A stretch of DNA of 64,000 bases from Perognathus longimembris pacificus (Eukaryota > Chordata > Mammalia > Rodentia > Heteromyidae): assembly GCF_023159225.1 (NCBI RefSeq), contig NC_063169.1:58677934-58741933 (forward strand), written 5' to 3'. How positions within the stretch are numbered: the stretch's first letter is position 1; each line of letters starts with the position of its first letter. Below the pieces are notes generated by a model. That model saw only the letters and a list, made by a program, of their open reading frames with translations. It searched no databases and had not been told where the DNA came from. The translations under genes and the position numbers were made by a program. Below, piece by piece: positions 56,286 to 64,000 of this stretch.

Positions 56286-56884
56286 ACCTAAGGGAACATA
56301 TCTCACTAAAGAAGGGCAACTCATATCTGGGAAGCATGGTAAGGGTAAATAGCTGGGTTGCCTTTTTGTTTTATCTTCTCCAATAATATAAAGCAAACAT
56401 TTCATGAAAGACACTCAACTACTTGTAGACATTTGTCTAGAATCTTTTACATTGAATCACTGAGATAGATCATTTTCTAAAATCATTTTCCAAATAGTGC
56501 TATGAATTTTCCTCTAAATACTGCTATATAGTTACAACTTAGTTCTTTGGAAATATTTTCATTTTCATTTAGTTGAAAATGTTTTCCTAAATTTTTTAAA
56601 TTAAGCTATCTTTCAGAGAAGTTTTAATTTCACCACAAAAGTGAGGTAAAGATACCAAGATTTTCTATTTAGCCCCAGCCCATGCCTGTGGAGCCTCTTA
56701 GATTACCAATACCCCTCAGTAGATGGTACATCTAAGGTTTCTATGTAGCGCATGATTGATATCCTGAGTCCCTAATTTATTGGAGTTCACTCTAGGTGTT
56801 GTATTTTGGGCAAATTTCTGACAGGTATGCTGTTGTTCATTACAGTAACATACAGAATTGTATGTCACATTATAATAATAGAAT

Positions 56885-56978
56885 TGTTTGAGACAAAGTC
56901 TGACTATAGAGCCCAGGTTGTCTTCTAACTCTTCCTCTTACTGCTTTAGCTTTTAGAATGTAAGGTTGAAAGGCAACA
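56885..56978 (-). repeat. B1-like SINE fragment
   Basis: Antisense: gagacaaagtctgactatag followed by agcccaggttgtcttctaac. Confidence 0.5.
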
Positions 56979-56984
56979 AAATCT

Positions 56985-57676
56985 TCCTGTGTCTTCTTTT
57001 TTATTTTGGGTTATTTTTAAAAAATGAATTAATTTCCAGTTATGTGGAAATGTTCCTGCTATTTTCTGTTATTGACTTCTAGTTTAATTCTTTCAATTTC
57101 AGTAAGATGTTTTACTGGTTCAGAATGTGTCCTTAGGTTATTTCTAAGTGTGATGTACATTTATAATTTTTTCAGATTTATTTCTGCTCAAATTTAATTC
57201 AGTTCTTATCTCAGAGCTCTCTGTATGATTTAAATCTCCTTAATTATTTTTGTCAGACTATGATCCATCTTGATAAATATTCTAGGTGTAGTTGGAAATA
57301 TGCTCATTCTGTTGCTGTTAGATAGTTTTCTATAACTATCTATTGTAACAAAGTAGTTGTTTAATGCTATAGTAACAATTCAAGTCTTATATGTCACATC
57401 TACTGAGGGGTGTTGGGACCCGGCCATAATTATAGATTTTTATTTCTCTTTGTGTCTTCTGAACTTAGGTGCACAAAGATTATGTCACCTTGACCAATTT
57501 ACCAAATAACACCTTTTATCTCCAGGAACAACCTTCACTCTAATTTTGACCTTATTTGGTACAAATGTAACCACTGCAGGCTTTTTGAAAATTAGTACTA
57601 ACATGGTACCTTATTTTCTATCCCTTACCTTCCATTCTTTAATTTCTACCCTTTACCTTAGCAGTGGCTATATATC
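56985..57676 (-). mobile_element. Old LINE-1 fragment, part 1
   Basis: Antisense L1M-like sequence with the usual run ending in ggtaccttattttctatccc. It is interrupted by the dimeric SINE at 57690-57896, after which the same element continues. Confidence 0.55.
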
Positions 57677-57689
57677 ATAAATACATTTT

Positions 57690-57896
57690 TTTTTTTTTTT
57701 TTTTGGCCAGTACTGGGCCTTGGACTCAGGGCCTGAGCACTGTCCCTGGCTTCTTTCCGCTCAAGGCTAGCGCTCTGCCACTTGAGCCACAGCGCCGCTT
57801 CTGGCCGTTTTCTGTATATGTGGTGCTGGGGAATCGAACCTAGGGCCTCGTGTATCCGAGGCAGGCACTCTTGCCACTAGGCTATATCCCCAGCCC
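57690..57896 (-). repeat. Dimeric ID SINE (IDL type) with perfect target duplication
   Basis: Antisense: T run, ggccagtactgggccttgga, gccacttgagccacagcgcc, then ggggaatcgaacctagggcc and ctatatccccagccc. Flanked by the 13-bp duplication ataaatacatttt (57677-57689 and 57897-57909). It interrupts an old LINE-1. Confidence 0.95.
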
Positions 57897-57909
57897 ATAA
57901 ATACATTTT

Positions 57910-59330
57910 ATAGACATCATATATCTTTTTAAAAGTCATTGACTTTTAATTATGTATTTAGACCATTTATACTAAATGTAAGTACTGATAAGGGTCGGTG
58001 GAGTATCTTGCAATTTGCTATTTCTAATTGTGCCAAATGTATGGATCTCTATTCTCTTTTCCTGATTTCTTTTTAATTGGTTTAATATATTTTTCTGAGT
58101 TACATTATTTCCCTTTTCTCTTAACTTTTAAATATTTTAGTAGCTACATTAGAGTTTATAGTTATATCTTTTAACTTATCATGCTGTAACTTCAAGGACT
58201 GTTATCCCTGCATATGCAGTATGACACGTCACAATATTTCACTTCTATTTTTCCTTTCTTAACTTTTGTGTAACTAATGCTGTACATTTTACTTTTATCT
58301 GTTTTTAAATATCATGCTACATTGTTACTTTTGTATACATTGTACATTTTAATTTAAATATAATAATAATGATGATGAAGAAGAAGAGAAAGGAGAAAGA
58401 GGAGGAGAAGGAGAAGGAGGGGGAGGAGAAGCAGCTTTTATGTTGCTTACCAAGATGGCTGTCACTTCTGGGCATCTTTTCTTCCATTTCATATTACTTT
58501 GCTTCTTCCTTAAGGAACTCATTTGACATTTTCTGTACTATAGTTCTGCTAGTGATGCATTCTTACACATTTTCTTATATCTAAAAGTCTTTATTCCATC
58601 ATCTTTTTTTCAAAACAGATATTCCCACAGCTATAGATTTTTAGGCTGATAGTTTTAGCTTTAGTACTTCCATAATGTTGTTCCACTCTCTCCTGGACTG
58701 CATTGTCTGACAAGTCTGCTGTCATTCTTACTATTGCTCCTGTAAATGCATAGTGTTCTTCTCAAATCTGGCCAATCTACAACCATTATTTCCTTAAATA
58801 CTTCTGCCCCCTCCCTCCTTTAGAAACGCTATTTTTCAGCTATTTGAAGATGTCCTAGAGATCACTGACATTCATTTGACCATCCTGAATTTTATTTTGT
58901 ATATTTTCTTTTTTATGTCTTTAACATCACAAAATATGATTTCTGTGATATCTAGTCTGTTGTTAATCCCATCCAGTGTACTTTCTGTCTCAGATATTTA
59001 TGTCATCTCTATAAATATGTATAGAAATTCAATTTATGTCTTATTCTAGCTCTATCTTTCCTTAACAAGCTAATATTCTCCTTTCCCATCCTAAACATAT
59101 GGATAATAGTTGCAACAACTGTTTTATTATTCTTATTAAATCTACTTATTCAAATTTTATTAACCCATTAAACCAGTTCATTAAATTTTGGTTAATATTT
59201 CCTTTATTAAATCTATCACACTTGTGCCTGTTTATATTGATTTTTCTCTTCACTAAATTTGCTTCTTTACATGTTTGCTAAATTCTGACAAAATCCTAGA
59301 CATTGTCTACTTTACTGGGTGCTGGACTTT
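57910..59330 (-). mobile_element. Old LINE-1 fragment, part 2
   Basis: Continues after the SINE with typical antisense L1M features: the cattagagtttatagttata region, then aagtctgctgtcattcttac near 58,713. A purine-rich (GAA/GGA)n run at 58365-58432 interrupts it. Confidence 0.6.
58362..58433. repeat. (GAA/GGA)n purine microsatellite
   Basis: Pure purine stretch with GAA and GGA units. Confidence 0.9.
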
Positions 59331-59389
59331 TTTTTTAATTTTAGTTTAAATATCCTTAACTTTGGTCTGGGATGCCATTAGGCTACTAG

Positions 59390-59620
59390 AAACAACATGA
59401 TCCTTCAAACCAAGCATCTACAGTGGGCCAAATCTGGCCCACTGCTTATTTCTATAAATAAAATTTATTGGAGTTCAGTCACTCTCATTTATATATCATT
59501 TATATGTGTTTTCACACTGCCATGGTAGAACTGAGGAGTTATAACCCAGACTACCTGGTCTACAAAGGCTAAAGTATTTTCCATTTGGCCCTTTACAAAA
59601 AGTTTTATGAACCTTTCTTT
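59390..59620. mobile_element. Old DNA-transposon relic (hAT-like MITE)
   Basis: Carries gggccaaatctggcccactg, ataaataaaatttattggag and ccatttggccctttacaaaa, the signature of a well-known mammal-wide non-autonomous hAT-type element. Exact family name not assigned. Confidence 0.55.
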
Positions 59621-59754
59621 CATATCTTAATTTTAAGATACATAAAAAGAATCAGAGCAGCCAATAGTCTAGGGTTACTTTCTCTTACTATTTAGTCACT
59701 GCCTTCAGAATGCTCCGTCTTATGTCATGTACAGTATAAGATTTTTCCATTTTG

Positions 59755-59842
59755 TTTTTGGCAGTAATGGGGGTTTGAATTTAGGGCCTCATGCTTTGTT
59801 GCCCAGGTCCTCCAATGCCAGGAGTAGAGTCCCCAGCCCATT
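59755..59842 (-). repeat. ID-like SINE
   Basis: Antisense: atgggggtttgaatttaggg, then agtagagtccccagcccatt. Confidence 0.65.
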
Positions 59843-59844
59843 TT

Positions 59845-60475
59845 GGTTTCTCCATTTTGAATGAGAGAGGACACATTTTTCTCAGCCCTCAGTGAGCTAC
59901 TTTTTTCCTTCCTAGGGGCTCTTTTCTCAGCCTTGGATAGTTCTTACATGTATATACTAATTAGCACTCGGCTGAAGACTCCAAGGAAACGTTTAAATAT
60001 GCCTGTCTTGTGTAACTCTCTCTTCTATTACTCTGCTTTTCAAATTCTAGCTGCCTTGGCCTCCCTGAATTCTTCAACTGAGGATAATCACTGGGCTGTG
60101 TTTATGTTCATCTTTCTTGCACTGTAGTCAAGGCCGAATCATTTGTCTTTCTTCTCCCAGGAGTCACTGCCTTGGGTCACTTAACCAATGTCTGAATATT
60201 TTTCTTTCATATATTTTATAGAGCACGGGGGGTTGGCAAGGGGCATACTGATTCAGGTAGGAGAATAAATCCAGTTCCTGTTACTACTTCATCATTACTA
60301 AAAACAGAAGTCCTGAGAGTAGAATTCTACCCCCTTTTGCATTGGTGCTTTATATTTACACAGAAGTTGCCCCAGCTGGAGTCATTACCCACCCCTAACC
60401 ATTAAGAAATCCTTTCCCCCATCCCGCTTTCCTATTTCTCAGGGAAATATAATGGAATACAGAATTCAAGTTATA
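59845..60475. other. Sequence without recognised gene
   Basis: Open frame 59861-60127 resembles no family I know. Nothing else recognised. Confidence 0.4.
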
Positions 60476-60477
60476 AA

Positions 60478-60724
60478 GCTTTTTTGGGGAGGCAGTACTA
60501 GAGCCTTATACTTGCTACACATGTGCTCTACTACTGGAGCCACACCTCTAGTCATTGTATGCTTCAGATAGGATCTCCTGCTTTTGCCTGGGGCTAGGCT
60601 TAAACTGTGCTACTCCTGTCTCCAGATTTCCCTTACTGCTTTTGCCCAGTTTGACTTTGAACCATGATCCTCCCATCTCTACCTCCTGTGTGGCCAAGAT
60701 TAGCGATATGTGCAGCCAGACCTA
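60478..60724 (-). repeat. B1-ID composite SINE, diverged
   Basis: Antisense: ctactactggagccacacct, then cctcctgtgtggccaagatt. Confidence 0.65.
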
Positions 60725-60949
60725 GATTTATTTTCCATTTAAACAATATTTATGGAGTGTTTTGTGTTATAGTGTACATTAAGGACTCATAAGTGTGGTC
60801 AAAACAACCCAGTATTCCTAGCCATGCACAGCTTATCTTTGAATGAAAGGGAAACAGATTTAAAAAAAACCAGAAAGTAATTAGAAAAATAATGAATGGA
60901 TTGTAATAGTGAGGAGGGCAAAGTAGAGAAAACAAAACTAATTTGAAAC

Positions 60950-61300
60950 AGGCCAGTTAGGAAAGGCAAGGTGGAAAAATGACAGTTTAGGGAAGATCTG
61001 TAGGAAGTAAGGGTGGCTGTTTGTGGAGACAGTAACTGCAGACTTGATGTAGGAACAAGAAGACTAGGTGGTTAACATCGTGAATAAAATGAAGCAGTAA
61101 AGCTTAGGCCAGAGGTAATGGGGCCCAATATCACACAGAAGCAGATAAGCAGATAAGTGAGATAGGGAGGCAGTAGAGACACTCGAGCAGGAAAGTAACA
61201 CGATCAAAGCTGGTTTTAAATAATTTATGTGGCCACTGTGTAGCGAATCGGTTATGAGGGAGAAATTATAAAAGCATGGAGACCAGGCAGAAGCCATTAC
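60950..61300. repeat. Old mammal-wide repeat, family unassigned
   Basis: Includes gcaggaaagtaacacgatca, the ggccactgtgtagcgaatcg segment and aggcagaagccattacaata, which resemble a common ancient mammalian repeat. A related piece in reverse orientation appears at about 45,200-45,300. Confidence 0.35.
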
Positions 61301-61304
61301 AATA

Positions 61305-61640
61305 AGCAGAGGGCACAGGAACACATCAGTGTGGCTACAGAAGAGGAAGAGGAGGGGGAGAAAGGGGTCTGGATCTGCAGATGGGAAAGCTGACAGTGTG
61401 TAGAGTAGGGGGAAACAGGAAGATTCTCCACCATTGGCTGGCAGATGAAGAAGACAAAGGAAGAAGAGAGTGTGGCTGGAGTAGGGGAGAGCTCAGGAGC
61501 TCAGTTGTAGACACGATGGGTCGCCTCTGCCTATCAGGTATTCGGCAGTTGGCTACTTGAATCTGGAGATTATGGCAAAGGATCACACAGGGCATGAATA
61601 GAGTAGATTACAGCACAGACGTGCATTTACAGCCACAAAA
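61305..61640. other. Purine-rich intronic sequence, no gene seen
   Basis: Contains aagaggaagaggagggggag and other A/G-rich runs. The mirrored open frame on the - strand is low complexity. Confidence 0.45.
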
Positions 61641-61652
61641 AAATGAATGAGA

Positions 61653-61865
61653 GGGGCTGGGAATATGGCCTAGTGGTAAAGTGCTCGCCTCATATACATG
61701 AAGCCCTGGGTTCGATTCCTCAGCACCACATATATAGAAAAAGCCGGAAGTTGCACTGTGGCTCAAGAGGTAGAGTGCTAGCCTTGAGCAAAAAGAAGCC
61801 AGGGACAGTGCTCAGGCCCTGAGTTCAAGCCCCAGGACTGGCAAAAAACAAAAGAACAAAAAAAT
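61653..61865 (+). repeat. Dimeric ID SINE (IDL type) with perfect target duplication
   Basis: First unit ggctgggaatatggcctagt with A-box region 61666-61677 and B-box gggttcgattcc (61708-61719); second unit tgtggctcaagaggtagagt and ccctgagttcaagccccagg; A-rich tail. Flanked by aatgaatgaga (61642-61652 and 61866-61876). The B-box is intact. Confidence 0.95.
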
Positions 61866-61879
61866 AATGAATGAGATAG

Positions 61880-62565
61880 TTCAGAAAGTGAGTACTGACT
61901 GGAGTGAAAATCTAACCATCATGCCTGTGGATACTCAGTGTTTGGAGGTCAGGGAAATGAGGCAGTATCAGTGACAGCTAAGAGTGGCCATTGCAATGGA
62001 AGACAGCTTGGGAAATGTAAAGAAGGGAGAAGAGTAGTGATATCCATAAGTAGGCCAGAGGTAATGGAATCTAAAAATATAGACATAAAGGTTAGATTTA
62101 CAAATTGGCTTGAGATAGTTTGTTGCAGGAAGAGGAGGGGTAGGATGTGAGTCCAGATGGATGAGTGGAGGTGGTGATGAGTGGAGGTAGGGTCAGGAGT
62201 ATTTACCATACTTCAATTCCTCTTCATCAAGATCAGAGATACCACAAAAATGATGTAAGTGCAATTATAATGAGCCACAGTCTGGGTGCACATATAACCT
62301 CATCTCTGCAGGTGGCCTCCCTTCCTGCTATCATAACCCTGGAGAAACACATGCTCTTAGCCAAAGATGGGTAGGGCATACTCTTACCAAATAATCCACC
62401 TTCTAGCATCAGGAAAAGTCAAATGGACCTTCCAACAACAGCATGAGAACAATGTGAACAAATGTCCCACTTGTTCCGGAACCTCTAGAACTAGACGGTC
62501 TTGTGTGATTAGAGAAGTCAAAGTATTGAAGAGGAAGGTGAAAAATAAATAGAAAAACATCAACT
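61880..62565. other. Unique sequence, no gene seen
   Basis: Mixed composition. Several short open frames on both strands without recognisable product. It borders the candidate exon at 62570. Confidence 0.4.
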
Positions 62566-62569
62566 TACA

Positions 62570-62610
62570 AAAGCCAATGGCGCTGTTGTATGGGTCAGGC
62601 AGGAGCAACC
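62570..62610 (-). other. Candidate short non-coding 5' exon of PLAGL1 (41 nt)
   Basis: On the - strand the acceptor ttttgtttgtttctag is followed by 41 bases beginning GTTGCTCCTGCCTGACCC, then donor gtaagt. The body is more GC-rich than its flanks and keeps a CpG. Orientation fits a PLAGL1 5' UTR exon; support is splice signals only. Confidence 0.33.
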
Positions 62611-63059
62611 TAGAAACAAACAAAAATTAATCATTAATTTCTCATCACAGTGCAGCCACAGCTTGTCATTTTGAGATTGCCACGGATTTCCATGTGGTTT
62701 GAAGAGATTCTTTACTCCGTCTCTGCCAACAGCACCAGGTCACAAAATGGAAGCGTCCAGTGTCATAACCAGTACACTAGCACATTCATGAGTTTTTCGA
62801 GGTATCCTTGGTTTAACGGCATGTCTGTTTACTTCTATACAATTCAATCACACACATACTCCATTTCCACCATCACAATCAAGATATTGAACTAGTATCA
62901 CAGGTGTCCCTCACAGACATACCTGCTTACTTCGACACCCACTCCTGGCATTGATCCTTGTATACCCTTTTTAACATGAAAACACCCACTTGTAAGAATT
63001 TTACTTCACCTCCATAAGAGGTTCTTATCTTCCTTATATCACCTTATGAATAAAGAATT

Positions 63060-63305
63060 GTTTTGTTTTGTTTTTCTGGTCCTAGGGCTTGAACTCTGGA
63101 CCTGGGCCCTGTTTCTGAGCTTCTTTTGCTCAAAGCTAGCACTCTTATCACTTGAGCCACAACACCACTTCTGGCTTTTTCTAAGTAGTTTATGGGAGAC
63201 AAGAGTCTCATGGACTCTTCTGCCTGGGCTAGGTTTGAACCGTAATCCAGATGCCAGCCTCCTGAGCAGGTAGTATTACAGGCATGAACAACCAGTGCCT
63301 GCCTA
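63060..63305 (-). repeat. B1-ID composite SINE
   Basis: Antisense: cctagggcttgaactctgga, atcacttgagccacaacacc, cctcctgagcaggtagtatt, aggcatgaacaaccagtgcc. Confidence 0.85.
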
Positions 63306-63539
63306 CTTTTTGGCATTGAAGAGTAAGTTTTCGTGCAAGAAATAATTTTTCTGTCATTTTTCTCATTTCTATTTCATTATAGAACACACAAAAATGAAAG
63401 AAATATAATAGATATGTTGTCTATACAATTCAACATTTCTCTGGGAAACCATCTAGGGTTATATATGTGCATATACACATATATACACACATATATACAT
63501 AGATATTCCTATTTCATTCTCATAACTCTCTGATATATA

Positions 63540-63690
63540 CACCACCATCATCCTTTGTTGCCCCCAAAAGAAACTGAGACACAAAGCAAAAGGTTTAAGG
63601 AATATGAGCCTCCTAAGGTCACAGAACCAGCACGCAGCTAGTCCCTGGTATCTGGGACCAAATTCTTAGTACCAGCCTAGACCATCCCTC
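63540..63690 (+). repeat. MIR element
   Basis: Has aagaaactgagacacaaagc, aaggtcacagaaccagcacg and tatctgggaccaaattctta, in MIR order. Confidence 0.55.
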
Positions 63691-63839
63691 AAAGAATTAA
63701 TGGTACTAAAATCAACATGCTTTGGGTATTTCGTATCACTACCCACTGTTATTACAAATAATTGGATTATTGTTATGCTTCACTCTAATACAGAGAAATC
63801 TAATAAGTAGTTCACCCAAAATAATGGTTTGGGGTTTTT

Positions 63840-63962
63840 GTTTTGTTTCATTTTGAAAAAAGGGTCTTGCTATACAGCCCAGGCTAGACTCAAATTTGTG
63901 CTCTTCCTGCCTATACCTCCTAATTGCTGGGCTTACAAATGTGAACAAACACACCTGGCCCA
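63840..63962 (-). repeat. B1-like SINE
   Basis: Antisense: aagggtcttgctatacagcc, cctcctaattgctgggctta, then acaaacacacctggcc. Confidence 0.75.
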
Positions 63963-64000
63963 AAGCAATTATTTGCAAAATGGACACAGTTATTTATTGA

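Noticed and set aside
30473..64000. The imprinted CpG-island promoter of PLAGL1/HYMAI
   Set aside because: I found no dense CpG island in this range. By the human layout it should lie further upstream, outside the window.
1..64000. tRNA genes
   Set aside because: All A-box/B-box-like stretches that I saw belong to ID-type SINEs with A-rich tails, not to intact tRNA genes.
1..64000. CRISPR arrays, operons, prokaryotic ribosome sites or riboswitches
   Set aside because: The sequence is vertebrate, with introns, SINEs and LINEs; the short repeats are microsatellites without spacer structure.

Overview
This is a nuclear genomic window from a rodent. It holds the 3' part of one gene on the + strand, the coding exons of a second gene on the - strand, and a long 5' intronic domain of the second gene. 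The organism call rests on the SINEs. Many are composites of a B1/7SL-like head and an ID/tRNA-like tail, and four are ID-ID dimers. That dimeric type is described from Geomyoidea (kangaroo rats, pocket mice, gophers), so a geomyoid rodent is the best guess; the species is an inference.

Layout. About 1-21.8 kb holds the last three recognisable exons of ZC2HC1B (+), at 5399-5538, 8992-9100 and 21709-21779/21800. They are separated by introns full of SINEs, old LINE-1 fragments and microsatellites. Intron 9101-21708 also carries a GC-rich 539-bp solo LTR (19510-20048) with a perfect 6-bp target duplication. The exons for the N-terminal half of ZC2HC1B lie to the left of the window.

About 24.07-30.47 kb holds PLAGL1 (ZAC1), convergent with ZC2HC1B. 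Its coding region is two exons on the - strand (30221-30070 and 27165-25578). Together they encode a 579-residue protein with seven C2H2 zinc fingers, a poly-proline run and a large Glu/Gln/Leu/Pro-rich repeat before the conserved C-terminus. A probable 3' UTR runs to a poly(A) signal near 24.09 kb.

About 30.5-64 kb has no protein-coding gene that I recognise. By analogy with human 6q24 it should be the intronic 5' region of PLAGL1. I see two well-formed candidate non-coding exons on the PLAGL1 strand (48331-48400 and 62570-62610), several stretches that look like regulatory DNA (41.3-41.7, 43.2-43.5 and 52.3-52.6 kb), and a striking shortage of SINEs from 27.6 to 46.6 kb. The right end returns to repeat-rich DNA with LINE-1, SINE, MIR and DNA-transposon relics.

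The order ZC2HC1B then PLAGL1, tail to tail, matches the arrangement I know from other mammals. PLAGL1 is a maternally imprinted growth regulator there. The imprinted CpG-island promoter is not visible and probably lies beyond the right edge. I did not find a new gene system. The most interesting points are the PLAGL1 repeat expansion, the solo LTR, the unannotated candidate exons and the SINE-poor domain.
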